A stretch of 64,000 nt of DNA from Clostridia bacterium (GCA_030526115.1 JAUNDK010000005.1:16626-80625), one strand, 5' to 3'. Shown: positions 1 to 9,395, counted from the first letter of the stretch. Made by a program: numbers and translations. Notes: a model not told the origin generated them from the sequence alone.

Positions 1-2481
1 GTTTATCTCGGATGCAATTCCGGTGAGATGCAGTTTCTGGCCGATTATACCACAGTAGGCGAGCTCAGCTACGGCTCAGGCGGATTTGAGGCATGGGCAA
101 CCGAAGGTGGCGGAATTTGCGTCAGATTACACCAGGGCGGCGACAGAACAATTCGCACAAAAGCAAAGATTAACGGAAGTATTGACGGCGCAAACACCGG
201 TAAGTTTACAATTTCCGCAGGTTCTGCCTATGGCGAATACTGGGCTAACGGTAACCCGCCTGCAGACCCGTACACTCCGCCTTCAACAAGCATCAGCTTT
301 TCAACAGGTGTTCCGGGTGCGGTTGTAACACTTAACGGAAATCCCTCAGAGCCGGCAGGTGAAGACGGTATGGTTTATTTCAGCGGCCTCTCCAATTATG
401 TTTCCTACACAGCTACATGTTCCGCAGAGGGTTACAGCTTCGAAAACCAGTCTTTCACTTTCTATATCGGTAATGCATTGATGGATAACGCGGGTGAGCA
501 GGTAAAAATCGGCGAACCATACAGCCAGACCTTTACAGGCACACCTGAAACAGTCAAGGGTTCCGCAACATTCTATATCGAGGGTGTTGAGTGGGGACAG
601 TACAGCATCTGGAACGGTGACAGTTTCATAGGCAGCTATAACGGCGGTGATACAGCCGGTGACCTCGAGCTTGATGTTGAATACACAGCAAAGCCGGGTG
701 AAGAAGAGGGTTATGATGCAGACCCGGAATCAATAACATTTACCCTTACGTCAGAAAGACCTGATTATCCCGGTGAAGGTGAAGAATGCACTTTCACATA
801 TACGGAAAAAGAGTCCGAGCAGACAACAGGTACCGTTATCATTACAGTGAACGGAATTGAAAACGGACAGTATATGATTAACGATGTTGCTTACAGCAGC
901 GGAGAGGAATATACTCTCGATGCCGATGTTGTTTATGAGGCTTATCCCGTAACAGAAGGCTATGACGATTATACTGTGGATAAGAGTGTAATCAGCTTCA
1001 GCCTCAATGCCGATAACGGTTATTATTATGAGGATTCCTTTAATTTCACAGCTCCCGACACACCGGATCCGGAACCTTCCGACGATCCCGAGCCGGAATC
1101 GTCAGATGATCCTGTTCCTCCTTCAACCACAACAATCGGAGTTACGGTTTTATGGGATGACAACGGCAACGAGCATGGTGAAAGACCTGAAAGCCTTGAT
1201 ATGAATCTCTATGAGAACGGTTCATACATCGATACTCAGACAGTATCTGCCGATACATCGTGGGAGGCTTCATGGAGCGACCTTTCAGCTGACAATAATT
1301 ATTACGTAGAGCCTGAGTTTGTTCCTGAGAACTATACTCTCGACGAGTATTATGATGAGGGTGCAAACACTCACGTGTTTACATTCACATATTCGGCACC
1401 GGATTCAACTCCTGAACCAAAGCCGACAAAGAAGCCTACACCTACTCCGGAACCGGCTGATGATCCTACTCCTGCCCCGGTAAAGACAAAAACAATCAAC
1501 GCAACAATTTCATGGGATGATAATGACAATGCCGCAGGAAAAAGACCCGGTTCGGTAACTCTCACAAACTACGAGAACGGTGAATATTACGGCGATCTCT
1601 CAGCATCTGCCGATAACGGCTGGTTTGTCTCATGGACAGATTTACCTGAGTCAAATAAATACAAGGTTAAAATGGACAATGTTCCTGCGGGATACAGTGC
1701 TTCAAGCTATCTTGACAAAGAATCCAAAACCTATGTGTTCACTCTTCAGTACACAGCTTCAGAGCCGACAGCTACTCCGAAACCTCAGAACACACCAACT
1801 CCGGTGCCTCAGAATACTCCGACTCCCGCACCACAGAATACTCCAACTCCCGCACCTCAGAACACAGCAACTCCTGCTCCGTCTCAGACAAGAACAGTCG
1901 GTGTTGTAATTACATGGGAGGATAATTCCAACGAAAAGGGTGCAAGACCTCAGAGTGTTACAGCTCAGCTTATCGGCGGCGATGAGGTAAAGGATACAGC
2001 AGAGCTCAACTCCGGTAATTCATGGAGTGCAAGCTGGGAAAAGCTTTCACCTTATGTATCATGGAAAGTAAACCTCGCTTCTGTTCCTGAAGGATACAAA
2101 AAGACCACAAGCCTCAACGGCATGACATTCAATATCAAGCTTACATATGGCGCAAGTCAGAATGTCACACCGAATCCGAACCAGGATACAGACCTTCACA
2201 CTCCTGTTCCTACACCGGAACCCGATAACACAGCAAGACCTACATTTGCACCGGCTCCAAGCTCAAAGGCTTCTCCGAGCCCAAGCCCTGCCGGAACCGC
2301 AAATCAGAACAAAACATCTCCGTCCCCAAGTGCTACTCCGGAAGATAACGACAGCGAAGGCGGCAATAACCTCTTCCTCTGGATATGCATAGGCCTTATT
2401 ATTCTTTCTGCGGTCGGTATTGTAGTTGTAATAACAATAACAGTAATTTCAGGCAGAAGAGCCAAAGGCGGCAGACGATAA
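1..2481 (+). CDS. Large CnaB-repeat surface protein, C-terminal membrane anchor (5' end outside window)
   Basis: The reading frame is open from base 1 with no start codon or signal peptide, so the gene is cut by the window edge; the first ATG (base 28) is probably internal. Seen: three CnaB-type repeats with the pattern WDDN..GxRPxSV..LYENG..., at about residues 370-460, 495-590 and 640-730 counted from base 28, separated by Pro/Thr-rich linkers with PTPAPQN-type repeats. Two shorter beta-rich repeats lie before them, around residues 180-255 and 270-350. The protein ends in one hydrophobic helix followed by a basic tail (GRRAKGGRR), with no LPXTG motif. Known: CnaB domains are Ig-like stalk modules of Gram-positive adhesins and pilins. 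Inferred: an extracellular stalk protein held by a C-terminal membrane helix; the ligand-binding part would lie upstream. The function of the N-terminal segment is not recognised. Confidence 0.75.
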   Translation, partial: VYLGCNSGEMQFLADYTTVGELSYGSGGFEAWATEGGGICVRLHQGGDRTIRTKAKINGSIDGANTGKFTISAGSAYGEYWANGNPPADPYTPPSTSISFSTGVPGAVVTLNGNPSEPAGEDGMVYFSGLSNYVSYTATCSAEGYSFENQSFTFYIGNALMDNAGEQVKIGEPYSQTFTGTPETVKGSATFYIEGVEWGQYSIWNGDSFIGSYNGGDTAGDLELDVEYTAKPGEEEGYDADPESITFTLTSERPDYPGEGEECTFTYTEKESEQTTGTVIITVNGIENGQYMINDVAYSSGEEYTLDADVVYEAYPVTEGYDDYTVDKSVISFSLNADNGYYYEDSFNFTAPDTPDPEPSDDPEPESSDDPVPPSTTTIGVTVLWDDNGNEHGERPESLDMNLYENGSYIDTQTVSADTSWEASWSDLSADNNYYVEPEFVPENYTLDEYYDEGANTHVFTFTYSAPDSTPEPKPTKKPTPTPEPADDPTPAPVKTKTINATISWDDNDNAAGKRPGSVTLTNYENGEYYGDLSASADNGWFVSWTDLPESNKYKVKMDNVPAGYSASSYLDKESKTYVFTLQYTASEPTATPKPQNTPTPVPQNTPTPAPQNTPTPAPQNTATPAPSQTRTVGVVITWEDNSNEKGARPQSVTAQLIGGDEVKDTAELNSGNSWSASWEKLSPYVSWKVNLASVPEGYKKTTSLNGMTFNIKLTYGASQNVTPNPNQDTDLHTPVPTPEPDNTARPTFAPAPSSKASPSPSPAGTANQNKTSPSPSATPEDNDSEGGNNLFLWICIGLIILSAVGIVVVITITVISGRRAKGGRR

Positions 2482-2490
2482 ATAAAAATG

Positions 2491-2520
2491 TCCCGGCATC
2501 GTAAGGTGCCGGGATTTTTC
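2491..2520 (+). terminator. Rho-independent terminator after the surface protein
   Basis: A 7-8 bp GC-rich stem (CCCGGCA / TGCCGGG) with a short loop is followed by ATTTTTC, 9 bases after the stop codon. Confidence 0.85.
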
Positions 2521-2583
2521 GTATATTGGGAAAATCATCGAGATAAACCGCATAAAATCAAAGATTATGTAAAATACAAAGGT

Positions 2584-2608
2584 ATAAATTTCTTTTTGAG
2601 AAATTTAT
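2584..2608 (+). promoter_or_regulatory. Perfect 10-bp inverted repeat upstream of the phospholipid operon
   Basis: ATAAATTTCT and AGAAATTTAT are exact reverse complements around a 5-base loop. An extended -10 candidate (TGATATTAT) follows at 2622-2630, so the repeat lies upstream of the likely start of transcription and could be an operator. No clear -35 box or strong ribosome site is visible in this gap. Confidence 0.4.
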
Positions 2609-2665
2609 AATCAGTAATACATGATATTATAACATATCACGCTTATATACTGAAATTTATACTAA

Positions 2666-3262
2666 ATGAGATTTATGAAAAAAGAAAAAACAAAGCGTCA
2701 GATCTATATTAAAGCCCTGTCGGTACTGCTCATGGTTATGGTTCTTGCAGGACTTCTGGTACTCGTCAAATCCTATTTTGACGGCAAGTTCAACTCCATA
2801 GACAGCTTTCAGGAATATATCGAGGGGTTCGGTGCATTCGGACCTGTATTTCTCACTGTTTTTCAGGCAGCTCAGGTTGTGTTGCCTGTTCTGCCGGGAT
2901 TTTTGGGCTGTGCCGTAGGCACGGTTATGTTCGGTCCTGTGGTGGGGTTCATATGTAACTATGTGGGAATAAGTGCAGGCTCGATAATTGCGTATTTCCT
3001 CGCAAGAAAATACGGTACACCGCTTATCAGAGACCTGTTCCATGGTGAGAAATACAAAAAATACATAGAGTGGGCGGCAAGAAGCAAAACCTATACATCG
3101 TTTCTTTTTATGGCGATGGTTCTGCCGCTTTTTCCCGATGACTTTTTCTGTTACCTTACCGGGCTTACAAACATGAAGCCAAAGAAATTTATATGGATTA
3201 TTATACTGGGAAAACCCTGGTGCATACTGGCATACAGCTTAGGTTTTGCCCTCATTGATTAA
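2666..3262 (+). CDS. TVP38/TMEM64 (VTT-domain) membrane protein
   Basis: A 198-residue integral membrane protein with a basic N-terminus, a first helix at about residues 17-37 and the VTT/DedA-like core after it. Core features seen are the re-entrant segment QAAQVVLPVLPG near residue 70, a Gly-rich helix ending FLARKYG, and a second segment PLFPDDFFCYLTG near residue 155. Known: VTT/DedA-fold proteins move or scramble lipids, including undecaprenyl phosphate and phosphatidylethanolamine in some bacteria. It sits 15 bases before pssA and is followed by psd, so it is probably the membrane-lipid partner of that pathway (inference). The start could also be the ATG at 2675; neither has a strong ribosome site. 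Confidence 0.8.
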   Translation: MRFMKKEKTKRQIYIKALSVLLMVMVLAGLLVLVKSYFDGKFNSIDSFQEYIEGFGAFGPVFLTVFQAAQVVLPVLPGFLGCAVGTVMFGPVVGFICNYVGISAGSIIAYFLARKYGTPLIRDLFHGEKYKKYIEWAARSKTYTSFLFMAMVLPLFPDDFFCYLTGLTNMKPKKFIWIIILGKPWCILAYSLGFALID

Positions 3263-3277
3263 AGGAGATTGTGTGAA

Positions 3278-3922
3278 ATGAAACACGAGGAGAAGCTCTT
3301 AGGATATTACAACTATACGGTTGTACTTACATACATAGGAATGCTTACGGGTTTTATGGGCATAGCCTATGCTTTCGAGGGCAGAGTTACTGCTGCGATA
3401 GTATGCCTTATGGTGGCAGGTTTCTGCGATATGTTCGACGGTGCCATAGCATCCACAAAAAAGGACAGAACCGCATGTGAAAAAAACTTCGGTATTCAGA
3501 TAGACTCTTTAAGTGACCTTATCTGTTTCGGTGTTCTGCCGGGAATAACAGTTTATTCAATGAGCGGGAAAAACGCTCTTACCCTTACCGTAAGTGCAAT
3601 GTTTGTTCTCTGTGGACTTATCCGCCTTGCTTACTTTAATGTTGACGAGCAGGAGAGACAGAAAACTCAGGCAGGCCCGAGAAGTGTATATTACGGTTTA
3701 CCGATAACCATGTCCGCGATTTTCGTTCCGCTGGTTTACGGTTTTGCAAAGCTTATTAAGCTGAATGCATTTATTCCGCTTACTGTGGCTCTTCTGATAA
3801 TGGGTGTAATGTATATACTTCCGTTCAGACTTAAAAAGCCGCATCTTTTCGGTAAAATCTGTATGGTTCTTGCGGGTGTGGCAGAGCTTGTTCTCATGAT
3901 TTTTGCCTGCATGGATGTGTAA
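3278..3922 (+). CDS. pssA: CDP-diacylglycerol-serine O-phosphatidyltransferase
   Basis: Makes phosphatidylserine from CDP-diacylglycerol and L-serine at the membrane. Seen: the CDP-alcohol phosphatidyltransferase signature, D-x2-DG-x2-A followed by G-x3-D-x3-D (CDMFDGAIA ... FGIQIDSLSD), with multiple hydrophobic helices around it. The length of 214 residues is normal for the short Gram-positive type. I chose the ATG at 3278 because AAAGGAG at 3261-3267 is correctly spaced for it; a TTG at 3269 lies too close to that site. It ends 3 bases before psd, so the two are almost certainly co-translated. Confidence 0.93.
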   Translation: MKHEEKLLGYYNYTVVLTYIGMLTGFMGIAYAFEGRVTAAIVCLMVAGFCDMFDGAIASTKKDRTACEKNFGIQIDSLSDLICFGVLPGITVYSMSGKNALTLTVSAMFVLCGLIRLAYFNVDEQERQKTQAGPRSVYYGLPITMSAIFVPLVYGFAKLIKLNAFIPLTVALLIMGVMYILPFRLKKPHLFGKICMVLAGVAELVLMIFACMDV

Positions 3923-3925
3923 GCT

Positions 3926-4744
3926 ATGGGAATTGATATATTTTATAAGAATGCCTTTGGGCGTTTTATGATAAAGTTCTTTCAGAAGGCAGGTTTGTTC
4001 AGTTTTGCGAGCTTTCTGATGAAAACCCGACTGTCAAAATGTTGGGTTCCGAAATACATCGAAAATAACCATATAGACATGAGCGAATTCGAGGGTATGG
4101 AGTTTAACTCCTTTGCGGAGTTCTTTGGCAGAAAGAGGGAGAATATTCCCTTTGATATGCGAAAGAACGTGCTTGCAAGCCCATGTGACAGCCTTCTCTC
4201 TGTTTTTGAAATCACCGAGGATATGAATATTCCCATGAAGGGATCTCACTACAGATTTGAGGATATCATCCCAAACAAAAAGACAGCCGAAAAGTACAAT
4301 GGCGGTATGTGCCTGGTGTTCCGACTTCAGGCGAGTGACTATCATCACTTCTGTGCTTTTGATAATCTGGAGCTTAAAGAGACCCACTATATCCCGGGTT
4401 TACTGCACAGTGTTCAGCCCATAGCCATTGAGAGCTGTCCTGTTTACAGACTCAACCGCAGGTGGTGGAGTGTGATTGAAACCGAGAACTTCGGCGAGGT
4501 TCTTCAGGTGGAAATCGGAGCCATGATGGTTGGCGGTGTCACTTTTGCAAGGGATAAGGGAAGCTTTACCAAAGGTGAGGAATTCGGTAATTTTGAGCTT
4601 TGCGGCTCCACAATAGTGCTTATTGTTTCCAAAGAGTTTAAAGAAAAATTCAGGTTCTATGATAAGTTTCTTAAAGCCGAAAGCGAAGAAGTAGCCATAA
4701 AAATCGGTGAAGGTCTGGGCGAAATAAACAGCCAAACAAATTGA
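3926..4744 (+). CDS. psd: Phosphatidylserine decarboxylase proenzyme
   Basis: Converts phosphatidylserine to phosphatidylethanolamine. Seen: 272 residues with the charge-relay motif YHHFCAF and the self-cleavage site near the C-terminus in the form CGST (family: LGST or GGST), where cleavage before Ser produces the pyruvoyl cofactor. No signal peptide; it acts at the inner membrane face. Third gene of the TVP38-pssA-psd operon, starting 3 bases after the pssA stop, with a terminator just downstream. A second, exported member of the same enzyme family lies at 32494. Confidence 0.93.
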   Translation: MGIDIFYKNAFGRFMIKFFQKAGLFSFASFLMKTRLSKCWVPKYIENNHIDMSEFEGMEFNSFAEFFGRKRENIPFDMRKNVLASPCDSLLSVFEITEDMNIPMKGSHYRFEDIIPNKKTAEKYNGGMCLVFRLQASDYHHFCAFDNLELKETHYIPGLLHSVQPIAIESCPVYRLNRRWWSVIETENFGEVLQVEIGAMMVGGVTFARDKGSFTKGEEFGNFELCGSTIVLIVSKEFKEKFRFYDKFLKAESEEVAIKIGEGLGEINSQTN

Positions 4745-4748
4745 CAGT

Positions 4749-4786
4749 AAATCCCTTATACAGCCTCAATTGTATAAGGGATTTTT
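4749..4786 (+). terminator. Terminator of the pssA-psd operon
   Basis: A stem of about 13 bp (AATCCCTTATACA with TGTATAAGGGATT) is followed by TTTTT. Confidence 0.85.
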
Positions 4787-4808
4787 AAATAAATATTAGG
4801 AGTTCAGT

Positions 4809-6182
4809 ATGATTGCAGAATTAAACAAAGTTGTAAACGACTTTATCTGGGGTGTGCCGGCCATGGTGTGCATTATCGGTGTTGGCCTTTACCTCAGTAT
4901 AAGGACAGGGTTTATTCAGGTAAGAAAATTCCCGCTTGCCCTGAAAAGCACAGTGGGAAAGATTTTCAAAAAGCAGGAAGCATCCGACGGTGCAATGACA
5001 CCGTTCCAGGCGGTGTGTACCGCATTGGCGGCAACGGTAGGCACAGGTAATATTGCAGGTGTTGCCGGAGCCATAGCCATAGGCGGTCCGGGTGCTGTGT
5101 TCTGGATGTGGTGCTCCGCACTTCTCGGTATGTGCACAAAGTTCTGTGAGGTTACTCTTGCGGTAATGTTCAGAGAGAAAAACAATCAGGGTGAGTATGT
5201 CGGCGGACCTATGTACTACATAAAGAACGGTCTTGGGAAAAAGTGGTACTGGCTTGCGGCTTTATATTCACTCTTCGGAGTTCTCACCGTTTTCGGTACA
5301 GGTAATGCAACTTAGGTTAACACCATTACAACAGCATTGGATACTGCTTTCACCCAGTACGGATTTAAAATCACAGATACAACAAACCTTATCATAGGTG
5401 TAATCATAGCAATGATGGTTGCCATGGTTCTTCTCGGCGGAATTAAGAGAATCGGCAGTGTAACAGAGAAGCTTGTTCCGTTCATGGCTTTCCTGTATGT
5501 TGCTCTGGCAATAGGTGTTGTTGTAATTAACTACGACAGTATTCCCGGTGTATTCAAGTCCATTTTTGTGGGAGCATTCAATCCAAGAGCATTTACAGGC
5601 GGTGCTGTCGGTACTCTTTTTCTCAGTATGAAAAAGGGTGTGTCCCGTGGTATTTTCAGTAACGAGGCAGGTCTCGGTACAGGTTCAATCGCTCATGCAT
5701 GTGCGGACACAAAGGATCCGGTTAAGCAGGGCCTTTTCGGTATTTTTGAGGTTTTCACAGATACCATCGTAATCTGCACACTCACAGCCCTTGTTATCCT
5801 CTGCAGCGGTAATGGTGTTGTATATGGTAAGGCTGCGGGAGCAGAGCTTACAATCGGTGGTTTTACATCTACTTACGGTAGCTGGGTAAGCATATTCACA
5901 GCGGTTGCCCTTTGCTGTTTCGCATTCTCAACAATCATCGGCTGGGGACTTTACGGATCCCGCTGTGTTGAGTTCCTTTTCCGCACAGACAAGGCAACAA
6001 GACCATTCCTTGTAATTTATTCTTTCGTTGCGGTTCTCGGTGCTACTGTTGACCTCGGTCTTCTCTGGGACATTGCAGACACATTCAATGGCCTCATGGT
6101 TATTCCTAACCTCATTGCACTTTTCCTCTTAGGCGGAGTTGTGGTGCAGAAGGTTAAGGGAATGGATGAGCATAAACTCTGA
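4809..6182 (+). pseudogene. Alanine/glycine:cation symporter (AGCS) interrupted by an in-frame TAG
   Basis: Reading straight through the TAG at 5313-5315 gives one continuous 457-codon protein of normal length for sodium-driven alanine/glycine symporters. Seen: the GTGNIAGVAGAIAIGGPGA helix near residue 80, about ten hydrophobic segments, and the conserved SNEAGLGTG motif after the stop. The context is FGTGNAT-TAG-VNTITTA, where I expect Gln (CAG) from knowledge of the family, so a single C-to-T change would explain it. The first piece has an upstream AGGAG site. No strong ribosome site precedes a restart codon (TTG 5337). Alternatives are a true null allele, a sequence error, or readthrough; another TAG (end of the alarmone synthetase, 45858) does act as a normal stop, which argues against general recoding. 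Confidence 0.85.
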
Positions 6183-6190
6183 TAATCATT

Positions 6191-6229
6191 CGGCGATGGG
6201 ATTTACGTCCTGTCGCCTTTTCTCTTTTG
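6191..6229 (+). terminator. Terminator after the AGCS gene
   Basis: Imperfect stem GGCGA...TCGCC with inner GGGA/TCC pairing, followed by TTTTCTCTTTT. Confidence 0.65.
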
Positions 6230-6348
6230 TTATAATACATAAATAGAAAAATGAGATGGGCTTATCTTCGGTATATTGTCCTATTGTTAGATTTTAACAA
6301 AAGTGATACAATAATTTTGACTTTATAAATAAACGGAGAACAGTCAAT

Positions 6349-6642
6349 ATGAATTACTTTTACGGTATTATGTTCATACTTATCGGTCTTATGCTGGCCG
6401 TTAAGCAGAGAAAAGAAAATAAGATTTTCATTCCTCTCGGTATCTATTTTATTCTTGTTGGTGGATGCTGGATTGCCAGTGCAATCTATCCTTCAGGAGT
6501 TTTCACTCTGATAATCAAGGGTCTGAGCGCACTTGCCCTTGTTCTGTGTCTGGTGTTCATCTATCGCAACAGACTTTTCAGAAACAAAGAGGCAACTCCC
6601 GAGGAAAAGCCAAAGAGCAGAGACGATTCAGGTTTATTCTAA
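6349..6642 (+). CDS. Small three-helix membrane protein, unknown function
   Basis: A 97-residue protein with three hydrophobic segments (about residues 4-17, 26-46, 52-70) and a charged hydrophilic tail rich in Glu, Lys and Arg. GGAGAAC lies upstream of the ATG. I do not recognise the family. It lies 27 bases before the AEC transporter, with no terminator between, so the two are probably co-transcribed. Confidence 0.7.
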   Translation: MNYFYGIMFILIGLMLAVKQRKENKIFIPLGIYFILVGGCWIASAIYPSGVFTLIIKGLSALALVLCLVFIYRNRLFRNKEATPEEKPKSRDDSGLF

Positions 6643-6669
6643 AATTAATATATTTAAGAGGTATAAAAA

Positions 6670-7614
6670 ATGGTAGCGTTTTTAACATCACTTCTTAAGG
6701 TGGCAATTATGCTCATCCTTATAGCTGTGGGTTGGATACTCTCTAAAAAAGAGATGATAAGCGATAAGGGAAGCAAAGATATTACAAATCTTCTTGTATA
6801 TATTGTAGCTCCATGCCTTACAATTTCATCCTTTGCCAATGCGGACACATCCACAGTAACAGGCAGAAACCTTGTGCTTTCCCTTGTCGGTGCCATTGCC
6901 GCCATGGGTCTTGCCATTGCCATAAGCTTTCTCTTTTACGGAAAAGCTGCGGATGAGGCCAAGAGAGTTATCCGTTTTTCCATAGTTTTCTCTAACTGTG
7001 GATTTATGGGCATGCCACTTGTTCAGAGCATTATCGGTAATCAGGCTGTTGTTTACTGTACATTGTTCATCGGTGTTTTCAACTTCCTCTCCTGGACCTA
7101 CGGTTACACCATGATGAGCACAGGTAACACCTCTTTTAAAGACACCCTCAAAAAGGCTATACTCAACCCGGGTACCATAGGTCTTGCGGCAGGTCTTGCG
7201 GTGTTCTTCCTGAAGCTTAAACTCCCAGAGGTTATCGAGGCTCCTATCACTTACTTCGGTGCGCTTAACACTCCGCTTGCCATGGTTATTGTCGGTAATA
7301 ATATCTCCAAGGTAAGATTCCGTGATATACTCACAGACAAGAGAGTTTACATTGTTTCTTTCATAAGACTTGTAATCGCTCCGGCATTAGTACTTCCCGT
7401 ACTTTGCCTTTTAGGTTCTGAGCATGATGTTTTCCTGACAACTGTGCTTCAGGCGGCGGCTCCCGTTGCGGCAAACTCCGTAATTTTTGCGGTTATGTTC
7501 GGCAGAGATGCAAAGCTTGCTTCAAAGCTGGTTGCGGGATCCACTATACTTTCACTTATCACCATTCCGATATTTACCATGCTGAGCGAAGAACTCATCA
7601 GAATATTCTGCTAA
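6670..7614 (+). CDS. AEC (auxin efflux carrier) family transporter
   Basis: A 314-residue membrane protein with about ten hydrophobic helices and the AEC pattern: N-terminal helix then conserved VAPCLTISSFA, a central CGFMGMPLVQ motif near residue 113, and a C-terminal AAAPVAANSVIFA. Known: bacterial members export or exchange organic acids such as malate or lactate; auxin transport is the plant role. The substrate here cannot be read from sequence. Same strand and closely packed with the small membrane protein before it and the 57-residue protein after it. Confidence 0.85.
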   Translation: MVAFLTSLLKVAIMLILIAVGWILSKKEMISDKGSKDITNLLVYIVAPCLTISSFANADTSTVTGRNLVLSLVGAIAAMGLAIAISFLFYGKAADEAKRVIRFSIVFSNCGFMGMPLVQSIIGNQAVVYCTLFIGVFNFLSWTYGYTMMSTGNTSFKDTLKKAILNPGTIGLAAGLAVFFLKLKLPEVIEAPITYFGALNTPLAMVIVGNNISKVRFRDILTDKRVYIVSFIRLVIAPALVLPVLCLLGSEHDVFLTTVLQAAAPVAANSVIFAVMFGRDAKLASKLVAGSTILSLITIPIFTMLSEELIRIFC

Positions 7615-7626
7615 AGGAGAATTACT

Positions 7627-7800
7627 ATGGGACCATATTACTACAGAGTAGAGAGCATTAACGGAGATTACGCATATCTTCGCAGAACAGACATAGTTGA
7701 TAACGGCGAGCCTTTTATGATCGCCCTTGCACTTCTTCCTGACGGAGTAGATATCGGTACAGAACTCCTCTGGGAAAACCTTATGTACACAATTCTCTGA
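7627..7800 (+). CDS. Conserved-looking 57-residue soluble protein
   Basis: ATG at 7627 has an ideal AAAGGAG site just upstream, overlapping the stop of the AEC gene. The product starts MGPYYYRVESINGDYAYL and ends WENLMYTIL. It has no signal peptide, helix or metal motif, and is compact and acidic with alternating strand-like segments. Codon use matches the neighbouring genes, which supports real coding. I do not recognise a characterised family and infer no function. Confidence 0.75.
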   Translation: MGPYYYRVESINGDYAYLRRTDIVDNGEPFMIALALLPDGVDIGTELLWENLMYTIL

Positions 7801-7855
7801 TATAAAACCGGAACCACTATTATAAAATACTATTTGAAAGACGAGGACACATACT

Positions 7856-8488
7856 ATGTATATAGCACCATCGGTTCTTGCCGCAGATTTTGCAAACCTT
7901 CACAATGAAATGAAGAGAGTCGGCACAGCGGATTACATCCACCTTGATGTTATGGACGGTCATTTTGTTCCTAACATTTCCTTCGGTTTCCCTGTAATAA
8001 AGGGAATAAGAAAGAGCACAGAGGTTCCTTTCGATGTTCACCTCATGATAAGCCATCCTTTACAGTATCTTGATAACTGCAAAGATGCCGGTGCGGATGT
8101 TGTTTCTTTCCATGTGGAATGTGACGACGATGCAAACGAGGTTATCGACAGAATGATCGAGCTCGGTTTAAAGCCTGCGGTTGCAGTCAAGCCGGGAACA
8201 GACATCGAGAGCATTTTCCCATTCATCGAGAAATACGGCGAGAAGCTCTACATGGTTCTTGTAATGACAGTTGAGCCTGGATTCGGCGGTCAGAAGTTCA
8301 TGCCTGACATGATGAACAAGGTAAAGGCATTAAAGGCAAAGTACCCGGAACTCTTAGTTGAGGTTGACGGCGGTGTAAACGAGGAAACAATCGACACATG
8401 CCGTGAGGCAGGAGTAGACATCTGCGTAGCAGGTACAGCGGTATTCGGCGCTGAAGACCCTGCTGATGCCATTGCAAAGCTCAGATAA
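7856..8488 (+). CDS. rpe: Ribulose-phosphate 3-epimerase
   Basis: Interconverts D-ribulose 5-phosphate and D-xylulose 5-phosphate in the pentose phosphate pathway. Seen: the (beta/alpha)8 enzyme with PSVLAADF at the start, metal ligands His29 and Asp31 (HLDVMDGHFVPN), His62 (DVHLM), the EPGFGGQ loop near residue 140 and Asp171 (EVDGG). The length of 210 residues is slightly shorter than usual but all active-site elements are present. A convergent gene and a shared terminator follow. Confidence 0.96.
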   Translation: MYIAPSVLAADFANLHNEMKRVGTADYIHLDVMDGHFVPNISFGFPVIKGIRKSTEVPFDVHLMISHPLQYLDNCKDAGADVVSFHVECDDDANEVIDRMIELGLKPAVAVKPGTDIESIFPFIEKYGEKLYMVLVMTVEPGFGGQKFMPDMMNKVKALKAKYPELLVEVDGGVNEETIDTCREAGVDICVAGTAVFGAEDPADAIAKLR

Positions 8489-8501
8489 AATATCAAAACA
8501 A

Positions 8502-8534
8502 AAGCTCTGTGCAGATTCAGAATGCACAGAGCTT
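8502..8534. terminator. Bidirectional terminator between rpe and the glycosylase
   Basis: A perfect 12-bp stem (AAGCTCTGTGCA / TGCACAGAGCTT) with a 9-base loop lies between two convergent genes and has A/T-rich flanks on both sides. Confidence 0.85.
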
Positions 8535-8540
8535 AATTTA

Positions 8541-9395
8541 TTATTCAAACAGTTCGGGATGCATACGGCTGTAATGGAAAATATACTGCTGGGCAATTCC
8601 CGCATCCATACCGAATACGACAGGGTCGGTGTCGGGAAGAAGAACTGCCATGGCCTTTTTCATCCATGTATCCACAGGGAAGCACTCCATGCGGTGGAAA
8701 CCGTATAGCAGCGCACAGTCTGCTACTTTGGGTCCGATTCCCTTTACGGTTTTAAGCTTTGCCCTTGCATCATCAATCGGCAGAGTGAAAAGGGATGGTA
8801 TAAACTCATGGTCATTCGCACAGCTTTCCGCACCGGAGATTATATACTTTGCCCTGAATCCGCTTCTTATGGGGGCAAGATCATCAGGGGTTAAAGCTGC
8901 CAGTTTTTCCGCTGAGGGGAAGGTGTAAAAGTCTGTTCCCTCAAGCTTCTCACCGAAGTTTTCGCACAGTCTGTTTACTATGCCCTTGATTCTCGGAATA
9001 TTGTTGTTCTGAGAAATAATGAAGGAGCACACAGCCTCCCATGGGTCCTGGCGGAGTATTCTTATACCAGGCGCATAGTCGGATGCCTCTTTAAGCACCG
9101 GGGACAGGGCAGAGAGTCTTTCTTTTATTGCTTCGTAATCGGTATCCAGATCGAAATAAGATCTCCAGACATTCTCAAAATCTTCCTTTGAGCAGAAAAA
9201 TACTATTTCTTTTTCAGTCTGTTCAATTTTCAGATATTTGCCGAAAGCGACACCATGCCAGATTTTTCGGCTGTCATCCACAGCTTCCCAGCGGAAAGCC
9301 TGACCGCAGTCCAGAGTTTCTGCGAGATCGAATATCGGTGGAAAAGATATATGCTCATCATTTTCGTGTGATGGATAGTATGTAAATTCTGTCAT
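8541..9395 (-). CDS. 8-oxoguanine DNA glycosylase, OGG1 type
   Basis: Base-excision repair enzyme removing oxidised guanine from DNA. Seen: an OGG N-terminal domain (about residues 15-110, with LDCGQAFRW), then a helix-hairpin-helix GPD glycosylase domain. The catalytic Lys is in GIGPKVADC near residue 228 and the catalytic Asp in FPVDTW near residue 248. The length of 284 residues matches bacterial and archaeal OGG1-like enzymes. Transcribed alone, with an 845-bp gap upstream. Confidence 0.9.
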   Translation of the reverse strand: MTEFTYYPSHENDEHISFPPIFDLAETLDCGQAFRWEAVDDSRKIWHGVAFGKYLKIEQTEKEIVFFCSKEDFENVWRSYFDLDTDYEAIKERLSALSPVLKEASDYAPGIRILRQDPWEAVCSFIISQNNNIPRIKGIVNRLCENFGEKLEGTDFYTFPSAEKLAALTPDDLAPIRSGFRAKYIISGAESCANDHEFIPSLFTLPIDDARAKLKTVKGIGPKVADCALLYGFHRMECFPVDTWMKKAMAVLLPDTDPVVFGMDAGIAQQYIFHYSRMHPELFE

